Shown here piece by piece: positions 23,358 through 32,233 of a stretch of 32,664 bases of DNA. A program made the position numbers and the translations under genes. The stretch is from CAZHBA01 sp964530225 (GTDB lineage: Bacteria > Pseudomonadota > Alphaproteobacteria > UBA6615): positions 1 to 32,664 of the forward strand of contig CAZHBA010000007.1 in assembly GCA_964530225.1 (NCBI GenBank), read 5' to 3'. Position 1 is the first letter of the stretch, and every line of letters begins with the position of its first letter. The notes beneath the pieces are model-generated. The model saw nothing but the letters and a program-made list of their open reading frames with translations. It did not search any database and had not been told where the DNA came from.

Positions 23358-24377
23358 CTATTCCGCGGCTTTGCGCTGGGTCATACCAAACGCCTCGGCA
23401 ACCAATTCGTAGGAACGTAACCTCGCCGCGAAGTCGTAGGTAATCGTCAGAATTACTAGCTCGTTAGCCCCGTGGCGCGCCACTATTGCTTTCAGTTGCG
23501 CTTCGATATACGCCGGGTCGCCGACCAGGCGGTTAGCCTTGCTTTGCTCGACAACGGAGCGTTCGTGATCGGTATAGGGGTAGTTCAAAGCCTCTTCCGG
23601 CGACGGATAAGGTAAATGCTGACCCTGGCCCAGCTTGAGCCGCCAAAAATCGCGGCTCACCGCCAGATGCTCGGCTTCCTCCATGGTCTCCGCGCAAATC
23701 ACGAACACCCCGACGCTAACCTTCGGTTCGGCAAGCACTGGCGAGGGGCGGAAGTTCTTCCGGTAGTGGCCAATCACCGCTTCGCTACCGTACGGCATGA
23801 TGAAGTGAGCGAACGAATAGGCCAGTCCAAAGTGGGCGGCGTAAGCGGCGCTCTGGTCGCTCGAACCGAGCAACCAGACCTCCGGTATTTCCGGTGGGAC
23901 CGGCGTCACCCGCACAGCCTTGAACGGTTCCGACACCGGCGGCTTGCCGGCGAGAAACGCCGTCATGTCGGCGATTTTGGTGGGAAAGTAATCGATGCCC
24001 ATCTGGTTGCCGTAGGCCAACGCCGCCGCGGTGTTTTGATCGCTGCCTGGCGCGCGGCCAATACCCAGATCGATACGGCCGGGAAACATGTTCTCCAGTA
24101 GGCAGAAATTCTCTGCGACTTTCAGCGGGCTGTAGTGGCTCAACATGACGCCGCCCGAGCCGACACGGATACTGTTTGTCGCCGCGGCAACACGAGTCAC
24201 CATAATCTCTGGCGACGAGCCGGCAAAACCTTCGGTACCGTGATGCTCGGCCACCCAATAACGGCTATAGCCAAGCGTCTCGGCCGCCTGCGCCAGGCGA
24301 ATGGTCTCGTCGATTGCCTGGGCCGGTGTACCGCCGGCACACACCGGTGACTGGTCAAGAACGGAAAACTTCAGCAT
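23358..24377 (-). CDS. LLM-class (luciferase-like) flavin-dependent oxidoreductase
   Basis: A 339-residue bacterial luciferase-like TIM-barrel protein of the MsnO8/YhbW type. It shows FSVLDQSPVCAGG at the start, YWVAEHHGTEGFAGSSPEI, RVGSGGVMLSHYSPLKVAE, MFPGRIDLGIGRAPG and the C-terminal LVGDPAYIEAQL region. Members use FMNH2 (or F420) to oxygenate or reduce small molecules; the substrate is unknown. It is the last of three minus-strand genes, 37 bp after an EamA transporter and with the cysteine hydrolase upstream. No strong Shine-Dalgarno precedes its ATG. Confidence 0.92.
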   Translation of the reverse strand: MLKFSVLDQSPVCAGGTPAQAIDETIRLAQAAETLGYSRYWVAEHHGTEGFAGSSPEIMVTRVAAATNSIRVGSGGVMLSHYSPLKVAENFCLLENMFPGRIDLGIGRAPGSDQNTAAALAYGNQMGIDYFPTKIADMTAFLAGKPPVSEPFKAVRVTPVPPEIPEVWLLGSSDQSAAYAAHFGLAYSFAHFIMPYGSEAVIGHYRKNFRPSPVLAEPKVSVGVFVICAETMEEAEHLAVSRDFWRLKLGQGQHLPYPSPEEALNYPYTDHERSVVEQSKANRLVGDPAYIEAQLKAIVARHGANELVILTITYDFAARLRSYELVAEAFGMTQRKAAE

Positions 24378-24414
24378 GAGCCAATTTCTAACATGTCCAC
24401 GCGCCGGTGTAATC

Positions 24415-25302
24415 TCATGGCCGGGTTGACCCCTTCGGCTGCAGAAACACAGTAGCGAGAATACCTACCGTCACGACGACGGCCCCGACGATATTGAGCA
24501 CGCTCGGGATTTCGCCCAGAGTTGGAATCGCCACGATCAATGCGAACGCAGGCACCCAGGCGCCCACGGCAGCCTGTCGAGTGGGGCCAATGGTCTTGAC
24601 CGCGTAAGCGTGGCCGAAAATACACAAAAACGCCCCGAAAACGCCGTGCACCACGGCCTGCAGGGCGATGTCGGCCAGCGGCGCGGTGAACAGGCCCGAC
24701 GGCAAAAACAACAGCCAGACTGGTACGTAGACGAGGGCGTTGAGCAACAGCAAGGCCGCCAGCGACTGAATTACGCCAAGACGCGCCGCCCGCATCCCAC
24801 CATACCAGACCGCCATGGACAGGGCTGCTCCCACGAACAGCAGATGCCCGCGCCATTGGCCCGGCACGGCTCCACCGCCGAGCGCCTCCCAGCCGACCGC
24901 GCCGACACCGGCAACAATCGCCGTGATGCCGAGCCACTGCCAGCGGCCGGGCTGCTCGCCGATCCAGACCCAGGCGATCAGCGCCGCGAAGATCGGTAGC
25001 GCACCATACATCACCACCGCCGCGTGCCCCACGGGTGCGAAGATCATGCCGCCGAAAAGCAGCAGGACGAACGGCGCTCCGCCGAAAAAGGCAACAATCA
25101 AATGATTGCGAGGGCGCACATGCCACGGCCAGGCCCGCAGCAACAACGGCGACGCCAGGATCGCGGCAACCCCCATGCGCAGGCCTGCCAGATCGTAGAT
25201 AGTCAATGCGTCAGTTGTCGCACCGAGACGGCCTGCTATCAGCATCACAACAACGCAAGCAACGGTGCCGAGCCCGGCAGCGATCCCTCCCCAATCTTTC
25301 AC
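24415..25302 (-). CDS. EamA/DMT-family transporter
   Basis: A 295-residue inner-membrane protein with about ten hydrophobic helices in two EamA repeats. The first repeat includes LAGLRMGVAAILASPLLLRA and the second begins about residue 150 (HLLFVGAALSMAVWYGGM). The start is GTG at 25302, only 9 bp after the stop of the cysteine hydrolase gene. The likely role is export of a metabolite made or handled by its neighbours; the substrate is unknown. Its sequence is only distantly like that of the EamA gene at 9765, so it is not a recent duplicate. Confidence 0.9.
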   Translation of the reverse strand: MKDWGGIAAGLGTVACVVVMLIAGRLGATTDALTIYDLAGLRMGVAAILASPLLLRAWPWHVRPRNHLIVAFFGGAPFVLLLFGGMIFAPVGHAAVVMYGALPIFAALIAWVWIGEQPGRWQWLGITAIVAGVGAVGWEALGGGAVPGQWRGHLLFVGAALSMAVWYGGMRAARLGVIQSLAALLLLNALVYVPVWLLFLPSGLFTAPLADIALQAVVHGVFGAFLCIFGHAYAVKTIGPTRQAAVGAWVPAFALIVAIPTLGEIPSVLNIVGAVVVTVGILATVFLQPKGSTRP

Positions 25303-25311
25303 ACCAGCCGC

Positions 25312-25977
25312 CTATACACGCGCCAATGCCGCGAGCACGCTTTCGGAAGTCGAGGTCCAGCCGATCAACGCATCGGACGAGCGCACCATCTCAAGGGTCG
25401 CCTGCTTGAACGCCGGGTAGTAGCTCTCGGTGGCATCCTCGACCAAGAGGCACTCATAACCCCGGTCGTTGGCCTCGCGGATCGTCGTTTGCACACACAC
25501 TTCGGTGGTCACGCCGGTGAAAATCAGATGGGTAACTCCGAGCCGTTGTAGATCATCCCGCAGGCCGGTGTCGTAAAACGCTCCCTTTCCCGGCTTGTCG
25601 ATGACGATTTCGCCCACTTCGGGGTAGAGTTCGGGAATGATGTCGCTGCCCAGCTCGCCACAGATCAGCAGCCGCCCCATAGGGCCTTCATCGCCGATTT
25701 TAAGCTCTTGCCGTCCCCGTTTCAGCTTCGCCGGCGGACAATCAGACAGATCGGGTTTATGACATTGCTTGGTGTGAATAACCGGCATGTTATGGAGGCG
25801 AAACGCCGCGATCAGTGCCGCCATCGTCGGCACGATGGCCGAACAAGCGCTCACATCGAGGCCGAACGAGGCACCATAACCGCCCGATTCCAAGTAATCG
25901 CGCTGCATGTCGATCACCATCAACGCCAAGCCTGACGGCATGAATTCATAGTCATAGGGTTCAGCGGCGATAATCAC
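25312..25977 (-). CDS. Isochorismatase-like cysteine hydrolase
   Basis: A 221-residue isochorismatase-fold hydrolase with the Asp-Lys-Cys triad visible: Asp23 in VIDMQRDYL, Lys128 in IDKPGKGAFY and Cys161 in GVTTEVCVQTTIREANDRGY. The HKPDLSDCPPAKLKRGR segment is shared with amide-hydrolysing members such as biuret and ureidoacrylate hydrolases. Cleavage of a C-N bond is therefore more likely than isochorismate hydrolysis. The frame is open to 26031, but GTG at 25977 gives MIIAAEPYDYEF, the usual start, with GGAG upstream. It heads a three-gene operon (hydrolase, EamA, LLM), divergent from selA across 98 bp. Confidence 0.88.
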   Translation of the reverse strand: MIIAAEPYDYEFMPSGLALMVIDMQRDYLESGGYGASFGLDVSACSAIVPTMAALIAAFRLHNMPVIHTKQCHKPDLSDCPPAKLKRGRQELKIGDEGPMGRLLICGELGSDIIPELYPEVGEIVIDKPGKGAFYDTGLRDDLQRLGVTHLIFTGVTTEVCVQTTIREANDRGYECLLVEDATESYYPAFKQATLEMVRSSDALIGWTSTSESVLAALARV

Positions 25978-26075
25978 GATGTAGCTACTCCGTGCCGGGA
26001 CAACTAAGAAGACTATATCACCCTTGATCACGCGCCGCTGACAGCCAACAATTAGAAAAACTAACGAAAGCGATA

Positions 26076-27476
26076 ATGTCGAAACAAACTACCCTGCCCT
26101 CCGTCGACCGCCTGCTACGCTCCGACCCCTTGGTCGCGCTGATCGAGGCCCATGGCCGACAGCCAACGACCAACGCCGTGCGCGACGTGCTGGCCTGCAT
26201 GCGCGTCGCCCTGGCCAACGGAGAAGGTGAAACGGCACCAGCGAGCGAAGTCGAAATCACGGCGCTGGTATCCGCCCGCTTGATACGCGCCGAGGCGCCG
26301 ACGCTAAAACGCGTGTTCAACCTGACCGGCACCGTCTTGCATACCAATCTGGGCCGTGCGCCGCTGGCCGACGAAGCCATTGCGGCAATGACCGACACCG
26401 CGCGCGGTGCCAGCAATCTGGAATTTGATCTCGCCAGCGGCAAGCGCGGCGACCGCGACAGCCACCTCGAAGAGCTGATCTGCACCCTTACCGATGCGGA
26501 AGCCGCAACCGTGGTCAACAACAACGCCGCTGCCGTCATGCTGGTACTCAACACTTTGGCCCGGCGCAAGGAGGTGCCAGTTTCACGCGGCGAGCTGGTC
26601 GAGATTGGTGGCGCCTTCCGCATCCCCGACATCATGTCCCGTTCCGGCTGCAAACTGGTCGAGGTTGGCACTACCAACCGCACCCACGCGCGCGATTTCG
26701 AGAGCGCCATCGGCCCGAAAACCGCACTACTAATGGCGGTTCACACGTCGAATTACAGCGTCGAAGGCTTTACCAGTGCGGTGTCCGAAGATGTGATGGC
26801 GAGCATCGCACACGCGCACGACCTGCCGTTCGTGATCGATCTCGGCAGCGGCACCCTGGTCAATCTCGAACGCTACGGCCTGCCCCATGAGCCCACGCCA
26901 GCCGAGACCATCGCCGCCGGCGCCGACCTGGTGACCTTTTCCGGCGACAAGCTGCTCGGCGGGCCGCAAGCCGGTCTCGTCGTCGGGCGCGCCGACCTGA
27001 TCGCCAAACTCAAAAAAAACCCACTGAAACGTGCCATGCGTTGCGACAAGGTGACCATAGCCGCCCTCGCCGCGACATTGAGGCTCTACAGCAACCCCGA
27101 GCGGCTAGCCGAACGACTACCGATATTGCGCATGCTCACCCGCTCGACCACCGAGTTGCGGACGCTGGCGGAACGGCTAAAGCCGGAACTAACGCAACGA
27201 CTCAGCGGTGGGTACGCCATCGCCGGCGCGCCGTCGAGCAGCCAGATCGGCAGCGGCGCATTGCCGGTGGAAAGCCTCGATAGTTATGCTTTAACCATCA
27301 CCCCGGCAAGCAAACGCGGCCGTGGCGGCGCGCTCAAGCGCCTCACCGCCGCCTTGCGGGCGCTACCGGTGCCGGTGATCGGCCGGGTCTACGAAGACGC
27401 CCTTTGGCTCGACCTGCGCTGCCTCGACGACGAAGCGGAGTTCGTCGCGCAACTTTCGATGCTCGATCTCGCATGA
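26076..27476 (+). CDS. selA: L-seryl-tRNA(Sec) selenium transferase
   Basis: SelA, a pyridoxal-phosphate enzyme that converts Ser-tRNA(Sec) to Sec-tRNA(Sec) using selenophosphate. The 466-residue length fits E. coli SelA (463). Landmarks are LPSVDRLLRSDPLVALIEAHGR (N-terminal tRNA-binding domain), NLTGTVLHTNLGRAPL, TVVNNNAAAVMLVLNTLA, SNYSVEGFTSAV, VIDLGSGTL, and the PLP lysine Lys292 in FSGDKLLGGPQAG. The Shine-Dalgarno is weak. The TGA stop overlaps the selB start (ATGA), so the two are translationally coupled. The tRNA-Sec and selD genes lie further along on the same strand. Confidence 0.97.
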   Translation: MSKQTTLPSVDRLLRSDPLVALIEAHGRQPTTNAVRDVLACMRVALANGEGETAPASEVEITALVSARLIRAEAPTLKRVFNLTGTVLHTNLGRAPLADEAIAAMTDTARGASNLEFDLASGKRGDRDSHLEELICTLTDAEAATVVNNNAAAVMLVLNTLARRKEVPVSRGELVEIGGAFRIPDIMSRSGCKLVEVGTTNRTHARDFESAIGPKTALLMAVHTSNYSVEGFTSAVSEDVMASIAHAHDLPFVIDLGSGTLVNLERYGLPHEPTPAETIAAGADLVTFSGDKLLGGPQAGLVVGRADLIAKLKKNPLKRAMRCDKVTIAALAATLRLYSNPERLAERLPILRMLTRSTTELRTLAERLKPELTQRLSGGYAIAGAPSSSQIGSGALPVESLDSYALTITPASKRGRGGALKRLTAALRALPVPVIGRVYEDALWLDLRCLDDEAEFVAQLSMLDLA

Positions 27477-29395
27477 TCGTCGCCACCGCGGGCCATATCG
27501 ATCACGGCAAGACGATGTTGGTGAAGGCGCTCACCGGAATCGATGCCGACCGCCTACCCGAGGAAAAGCAGCGCGGTATGACCATCGATCTGGGCTTCGC
27601 CTACCACACGCTGGCCGACAGCACGGTTCTCGGCTTCGTCGACGTGCCTGGCCACGAGCGCTTCATCGGCAACATGCTGGCTGGCGTCACCGGCATCGAT
27701 TACGCATTGCTGGTGGTCGCCGCCGACGACGGACCGATGCCGCAGACCCGCGAGCATCTTGCGATCCTCGATCTGCTCGGCGTGCGCCACAGCATGGTGG
27801 CGCTGACCAAGATCGACCGGGTCGAGGCGGACCGCGTCGCCGACGTCACTGCCGCAATTACCAACATATTGGCACCAACGACCCTGGCCAAGGCCCCCAT
27901 TTTTCCGGTCTCGGCCATTACCGGCAACGGGGTCGAGGCGCTGGCAGCGCACTTGTCATCGATCGCCACCGATGCTAGCGATCGCCCAGTACACGGTAAC
28001 TTTCGCCTCGCCATCGACCGCTCCTTTACCGTCGCCGGCGCGGGTCTGGTCGTCACCGGTACGGTATTCACCGGAAGTGTGGGGGTGGGAACGCATCTGT
28101 TTCTCGCCGAGTCCGGACAGTCGGCGCGGGTACGCGGAATTCACGCCAACAATCAGAAATCCAGCATGGGCCTTACCGGACAGCGTTGCGCCGTCAACCT
28201 CGCCGGTATCGGCAAGAAGATTGTGCGGCGCGGCGATTGGCTAGTCTCGTCGGTCGATTTGCGGCCCGTGCACAAAATAGACACGAACCTGCACGTGCTC
28301 GCTACCGAAGTACGCCCGCTACGCCATTGGACGCCGGTGCACGTGCATCTGGGCGCCGCCGACGTTACTGGTCGCGTTGCTATTCTTGACGCCGACCAAA
28401 TCGCCCCCAGCACAAACGCGCGCGTACAACTGGTGCTCGACCAACCGATCGGCGCCGTGACCTGCGACCGCTTCATCATCCGCGATCAGTCGGCGCAACG
28501 CACCATCGGCGGTGGCTATGTCGTCGATATTTTTCCGCCGACGCGCGGCCGCGCCCGGCCCGAGCGCCTGGCGATGCTCAACGCGCTGGATACCGGTGAC
28601 AATGAGCAAGCGCTGTCCGGCGCGTTGGTGGCCGCGCCGACAGGCCTCGACCTACAGCGCTTCGCCGTTGCGCGCAACCTCACCAGCGACGAACTGGCCG
28701 CAGTGATTGTACCCAGCGGCGCCGTCGTCGTCGGCCCGGCGGGGTCGCGCCTCGCCTATACAACGGCAGCCTGGCAAAGTTTACGCAACGATACTCTGGC
28801 CGCGCTCGACCGCTACCACGTCCAACATACCGACCGGCTCGGCCCCAGCGTCGCGCAATTGCGCCGCGGGCTGGGCCGCCACATCGCCGAACAAGCATTC
28901 ACCGGTCTGGTCGACGCCCTGACCGCCGACGGCACCGTCGCCAGCAACGGCATGCTGCTGCACCGGCCAAATCAGAAACCGGCGCTGGCCCCGAAAGATG
29001 AGAAGCTGTGGGTCGAAATCGCGCCGCTGCTAAGCGAATCACCGTACCAGCCACCGGTGGTGCACGATCTGGCTCGCGAGGCCGGGATGTCGCCCGAACA
29101 GATCGCCCACACCCTGCGCCGCGCCGCCGCGCTGGGCCTGGTGGTGCAAGCCAGCAAGAACCGGTTTTTCGAAAGCGGCGCGCTAGCTTCGCTCGCCATG
29201 GTGTTCGAAGAGATGGCGCAGGACGCAGCAGACGGGGTCAGCCCCGGCGCCTTCCGCGACCGCGCCGGCATGGGCCGCAATCTCGCTATCGAAGTGCTCG
29301 AATTTTTCGACCGCGCCGGCCTGTCACGGCGCGAGGGCAATGTGCGCCGCCTAATTCGCCCAGCCCGCGAGGTGTTTCCTACCGTCGTGGTTTAA
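27473..29395 (+). CDS. selB: Selenocysteine-specific elongation factor SelB
   Basis: SelB delivers Sec-tRNA(Sec) to UGA codons marked by a SECIS hairpin. The 640-residue protein has the GTPase motifs GHIDHGKT (7-14), RGMTIDLGF (35-43), DVPGHERF (57-64) and TKID (112-115). Two EF-Tu-like beta domains follow, then C-terminal winged-helix repeats that bind SECIS RNA (the last around GAFRDRAGMGRNLAIEVLEF). The open frame reaches upstream into selA, but MIVATAGHIDHGKT at 27473 is the family start. Downstream, a hairpin GCCGG-AAA-CCGGC (29407-29419) lies between selB and the convergent dehydrogenase gene; it lacks a T tract, so termination there is uncertain. Confidence 0.97.
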   Translation: MIVATAGHIDHGKTMLVKALTGIDADRLPEEKQRGMTIDLGFAYHTLADSTVLGFVDVPGHERFIGNMLAGVTGIDYALLVVAADDGPMPQTREHLAILDLLGVRHSMVALTKIDRVEADRVADVTAAITNILAPTTLAKAPIFPVSAITGNGVEALAAHLSSIATDASDRPVHGNFRLAIDRSFTVAGAGLVVTGTVFTGSVGVGTHLFLAESGQSARVRGIHANNQKSSMGLTGQRCAVNLAGIGKKIVRRGDWLVSSVDLRPVHKIDTNLHVLATEVRPLRHWTPVHVHLGAADVTGRVAILDADQIAPSTNARVQLVLDQPIGAVTCDRFIIRDQSAQRTIGGGYVVDIFPPTRGRARPERLAMLNALDTGDNEQALSGALVAAPTGLDLQRFAVARNLTSDELAAVIVPSGAVVVGPAGSRLAYTTAAWQSLRNDTLAALDRYHVQHTDRLGPSVAQLRRGLGRHIAEQAFTGLVDALTADGTVASNGMLLHRPNQKPALAPKDEKLWVEIAPLLSESPYQPPVVHDLAREAGMSPEQIAHTLRRAAALGLVVQASKNRFFESGALASLAMVFEEMAQDAADGVSPGAFRDRAGMGRNLAIEVLEFFDRAGLSRREGNVRRLIRPAREVFPTVVV

Positions 29396-29506
29396 GGGCC
29401 GTCGGAGCCGGAAACCGGCCGAGAAACGCCTCGACGCAAGGTAACGCGTTGTGCAGGAACTGGCCAGGCTCGCGGGGCAACAATACCCGTTACTTGCTGC
29501 GAAAAG

Positions 29507-30592
29507 CTACATATTGCCCAGCACACGCGCCGTAATCACCTCGGTGCCGTCGCTGCCGCCCGCCTCGAAGGGCACGAGCCCGCCATCAGCGTAGGCGGCA
29601 CACATGGCGGCATCGACCAACGCGGCTGCTTCGCCGAACGGTGCGCCACCCTTTTGCGTTGCCAGCCACTCGAACATCAGGACCAGCGACAGGATCATCG
29701 CCGTTGGATTGGCTTTACCTTGGCCAGCGATATCGGGTGCCGTGCCATGGCTAGGCTGGAACACAGCGGTGGTATCACCGATATCGGCGGACGGCGCCAT
29801 GCCCATACCGCCAATGAGACCAGCGCCGAGATCGGACAGGATATCGCCAAACATATTTTCGGTAACGACGACATCGTAATCCCATGGATTGCGCACAAAA
29901 TTGAGCGCCGCGGCATCGACATATTGGCGGTCAGTGGCAATTTTGGGAAAGGCTTGCGCGCGTTCGTCGAAAACCTTGCGGAAAAACGCCATCGACTTGA
30001 AGACATTGGCCTTATCGACAAGGGTCAGCTTGCCGGGGTGTCCCAACGCTTTGCGTTGCTCGGCGAGCCGGAACGAGAAATCAAACAGTTTTTCCGACGT
30101 TGCCCGCGTAATCGTTAAGCGGTCTTCGGCCACGGCATCGCCTTCGATCGTACCCTCCCCCATATGGGCGAAAAGGCCTTCTGTGGACTCGCGGATGATG
30201 ACGAAGTCCATGCCGCGCGCCCGCGCATCGCCCATGGGCGTTGGCGCGCCGGGTAGCAGACGGATTGGCCGGACGCCGGCATAAAGATCAAAAATCATGC
30301 GCAGCTCGATCTGCGGAATGATTTCTGTACCGTCCGGGTAACGCACGTTGGGTAGGCCCATGGCGCCAAGAAGCACTCCGTTGGCGCTCTCGATGGCCGC
30401 GACAACGTCGCCGGGTAGCGCACTGCCGGTCTCTAGATAGGTGCCGGCGCCAGCATTCATATGTACCAAATCAAGTGCGGCGCTTGGCACCCGGTGCTGC
30501 GCCGCTTCGAGCACGGCAAGCGCGCAATCCATGACCTCGGCGCCAATGCCGTCGCCCGGCAAAACCACTATGCGCAGCGCTTTTTCACCCAT
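29507..30592 (-). CDS. Isocitrate/isopropylmalate dehydrogenase-family protein
   Basis: A 361-residue beta-decarboxylating dehydrogenase. It shows VVLPGDGIGAEV, GAMGLPNVRYPDG, IELRMIFDLYAGVRPI, RESTEGLF (where LeuB usually has RELTGG), KANVFK, VTENMFGDILSDLGAGLIGG and PSHGTAPDIAGQGKANP. The RESTEG form suggests a tartrate, isocitrate or homoisocitrate-like substrate rather than 3-isopropylmalate, but this is not certain. The open frame extends to 30700; ATG at 30592 is chosen because GGAG lies 6-9 bases upstream. It is divergent from the bicupin gene across 176 bp, and sits inside the selenocysteine region without an obvious link to it. Confidence 0.9.
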   Translation of the reverse strand: MGEKALRIVVLPGDGIGAEVMDCALAVLEAAQHRVPSAALDLVHMNAGAGTYLETGSALPGDVVAAIESANGVLLGAMGLPNVRYPDGTEIIPQIELRMIFDLYAGVRPIRLLPGAPTPMGDARARGMDFVIIRESTEGLFAHMGEGTIEGDAVAEDRLTITRATSEKLFDFSFRLAEQRKALGHPGKLTLVDKANVFKSMAFFRKVFDERAQAFPKIATDRQYVDAAALNFVRNPWDYDVVVTENMFGDILSDLGAGLIGGMGMAPSADIGDTTAVFQPSHGTAPDIAGQGKANPTAMILSLVLMFEWLATQKGGAPFGEAAALVDAAMCAAYADGGLVPFEAGGSDGTEVITARVLGNM

Positions 30593-30768
30593 ACCAATCT
30601 CCAATTCTACCCCAGAGCCATCCCTATCTAGCCGAGGCAGCAAGGCCGCGCCAGACGGGATCAACGAGCAATGGTAATGAAATCGCAATGATGAGCGCAT
30701 GGGGGCTTGCGCGTACAGCGCGGACCATCGAAATTACCGGTCTAAAACAAGAAAAAGGGGGAACTTCC

Positions 30769-31581
30769 ATGTCAACACCGATCACCGTAATCCATTGCGA
30801 AGATGTCGACATCGAGCGTATGGAGGAGAAAGACGGCTGGGCGATCTCCGAGTTTCGCCTGCCGATCACTGGCGCGAACGGCAGCGCGACGGCTGTGTTC
30901 CACTCGATTTTTCGGCCCGGCTCAACCCATGCCAAGCACTTGCACGACAAGTGCGACGAGATCGCGGTGTACCTGAGTGGTAACGGTGTCGTCGGCCAGG
31001 GCGATAGCCGCGCCGTAGTTACCGGCGGCCACTGCCGGCTGATGCCCACCGGCAGCGAGCACTTTTTCTATAACGAGACCAAAGGCGAGGACGCCATCGT
31101 CATCGGCTTCTACATAGGCGCACCGACGGTGCCGGGCACCGGTTACAAGTTTTGTGGCAACGCCAGCTCCGACGATTTGGCGATGCCGCGCGACGGCCTG
31201 AGCGAAGGCATTTTGGTGCACGTGGAAGAGACGGCGTCTAGCGTACCGGCAGACGATATCTGGTCAGGCGCCGAGGTGCGCCTGCCCATCGGCAGCCACA
31301 ATGGCAGCCCCAATGCGCTGGTTAACGAGTGTTTCGCGCCCGGCGGCGGGCTGGCGGCGCACCGTTGCGATAATTGCGAGCAGCTCTATTTTGTCGCCGG
31401 CGGTACGGGCACCGTCGGATCAGACTTATTCCAGACGAAGGTGCGCGAAGGCCATTTCGTCTTCGTGCCAAAGGGCGTGCCCCATTGGCTGCACAACAAC
31501 GGTAGCGATACGTTGAAGATTTTTAACGTGATGACCGGTGCCGGCAGCCTCGAGGAGGCCGGCTTTGTTCGAGCCGATTGA
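30769..31581 (+). CDS. Bicupin-domain protein
   Basis: A 270-residue protein with two cupin barrels. Cupin 1 has a full metal-binding set: His57, His59 and Glu64 in HAKHLHDKCDEIAVY, with His98 in GSEHFF. Cupin 2 is partly changed: His198 and Glu204 in AAHRCDNCEQLYFV, with Cys200 in place of the second His, and His239 in KGVPHWLHN. Function could be a dioxygenase, isomerase or sugar-binding role; none can be chosen. AAGGGGG precedes the ATG at 30769; the frame is open upstream to 30688. A 5-bp hairpin, GACCG...CGGTC (31580-31595), overlaps its stop and lies before the convergent gene. Confidence 0.8.
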   Translation: MSTPITVIHCEDVDIERMEEKDGWAISEFRLPITGANGSATAVFHSIFRPGSTHAKHLHDKCDEIAVYLSGNGVVGQGDSRAVVTGGHCRLMPTGSEHFFYNETKGEDAIVIGFYIGAPTVPGTGYKFCGNASSDDLAMPRDGLSEGILVHVEETASSVPADDIWSGAEVRLPIGSHNGSPNALVNECFAPGGGLAAHRCDNCEQLYFVAGGTGTVGSDLFQTKVREGHFVFVPKGVPHWLHNNGSDTLKIFNVMTGAGSLEEAGFVRAD

Positions 31582-31597
31582 CCGATAGAGCGGTCCA

Positions 31598-31906
31598 TTA
31601 GCTTTTGATCTTGCGCCATCCCGCGAAAACGAACAGGGCGGCGGCAAAGCCGATCGGCAGCACAATTACCGTCGTGATCAATGGCCGCCAGAACAGCACA
31701 AACATTTCCGGTCCGCCGATATAAAGGGTCACCGCGACCGTTACAATGGCGGCGATAACCCCCGAAATATAGGCTTCGCGTTGGGTATCGTCCCACGGGA
31801 TTTCGCCGGCGTAGCTCTTGGACCGCATAGCCATCTGCATCAGCATGGCCACGAACATGACCACCAACGGTAAAACAAAAAAAAGCCAAATATCAGCGCT
31901 GGTCAT
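31598..31906 (-). CDS. Small uncharacterised membrane protein
   Basis: A 102-residue protein with three likely membrane helices: about 5-27 (IWLFFVLPLVVMFVAMLMQM), 46-63 and 70-95. A charged loop with SKSYAGEIPWDDTQREAY lies between the first and second. GGAGG stands 6-10 bases before the ATG, which makes translation credible. The family is not recognised and no function is claimed. It is convergent with the bicupin gene (16 bp between the stops) and transcribed away from tRNA-Sec. Confidence 0.7.
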   Translation of the reverse strand: MTSADIWLFFVLPLVVMFVAMLMQMAMRSKSYAGEIPWDDTQREAYISGVIAAIVTVAVTLYIGGPEMFVLFWRPLITTVIVLPIGFAAALFVFAGWRKIKS

Positions 31907-32076
31907 ATGACCCTCCAGGTTCCACGGCCCAGTGTTGGTTAGGTGCGCGGTAACCCGCCCCTTTTTGTTGTCCTATAGCACTTCCTGCGCCTTATGGTCA
32001 GCACGTTACTAGGTCCAACCGCGAATGCCAAATTGGACTTAACCGTCTATCATTCCTACACGAAGCCCTTGTAACA

Positions 32077-32091
32077 CCCGGCCAAGCCGGG
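32077..32091. other. GC-rich hairpin just upstream of tRNA-Sec
   Basis: CCCGGC-CAA-GCCGGG is a perfect 6-bp stem with a three-base loop. It ends 12 bases before the 5' end of the tRNA-Sec gene. It might lie in the 5' leader removed by RNase P, or mark the end of an upstream transcript; no T tract follows. The preceding 170 bases (31907-32076) hold no recognised gene and should contain the selC promoter; no promoter boxes are assigned. Confidence 0.45.
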
Positions 32092-32103
32092 GAAACTAAA
32101 CGC

Positions 32104-32199
32104 GGAAGAGGATCGCACCCCGGTGGGGCGCTCGGACTTCAAATCCGGTGAGGGGCGTTAGACGTGCCTGGTGGGTTCGACTCCCACTCTCTTCCGCCA
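32104..32199 (+). tRNA. selC: tRNA-Sec (anticodon TCA)
   Basis: A 96-base selenocysteine tRNA including an encoded CCA. The acceptor stem is 8 bp (GGAAGAGG, 32104-32111, with TCTCTTCC, 32188-32195), as in bacterial tRNA-Sec. The D-stem has 6 bp if A32117 is bulged, with loop CGGT. Anticodon stem TCGGA/TCCGG carries loop CTTCAAA, with TCA at 32139-32141. A long variable arm spans 32149-32170, and the T-arm is GTGGG-TTCGACT-CCCAC. The discriminator is G and CCA follows. Several blocks match E. coli selC almost exactly (GGAAGA, CGGACTTCAAATCC, GGTTCGACTCC). It lies 34 bp upstream of selD on the same strand. Confidence 0.96.
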
Positions 32200-32233
32200 A
32201 AATTGGCCCTGTCTACCGCAATTCACGATTAAC

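Noticed and set aside
27404..27472. Upstream extension of selB into selA
   Set aside because: Those codons are an alternative frame of the selA end; the GTPase family starts at MIVATAGHIDHGKT (27473).
29396..29506. Small gene between selB and the dehydrogenase
   Set aside because: No start with a ribosome site and no family-like sequence; only a weak hairpin at 29407-29419.
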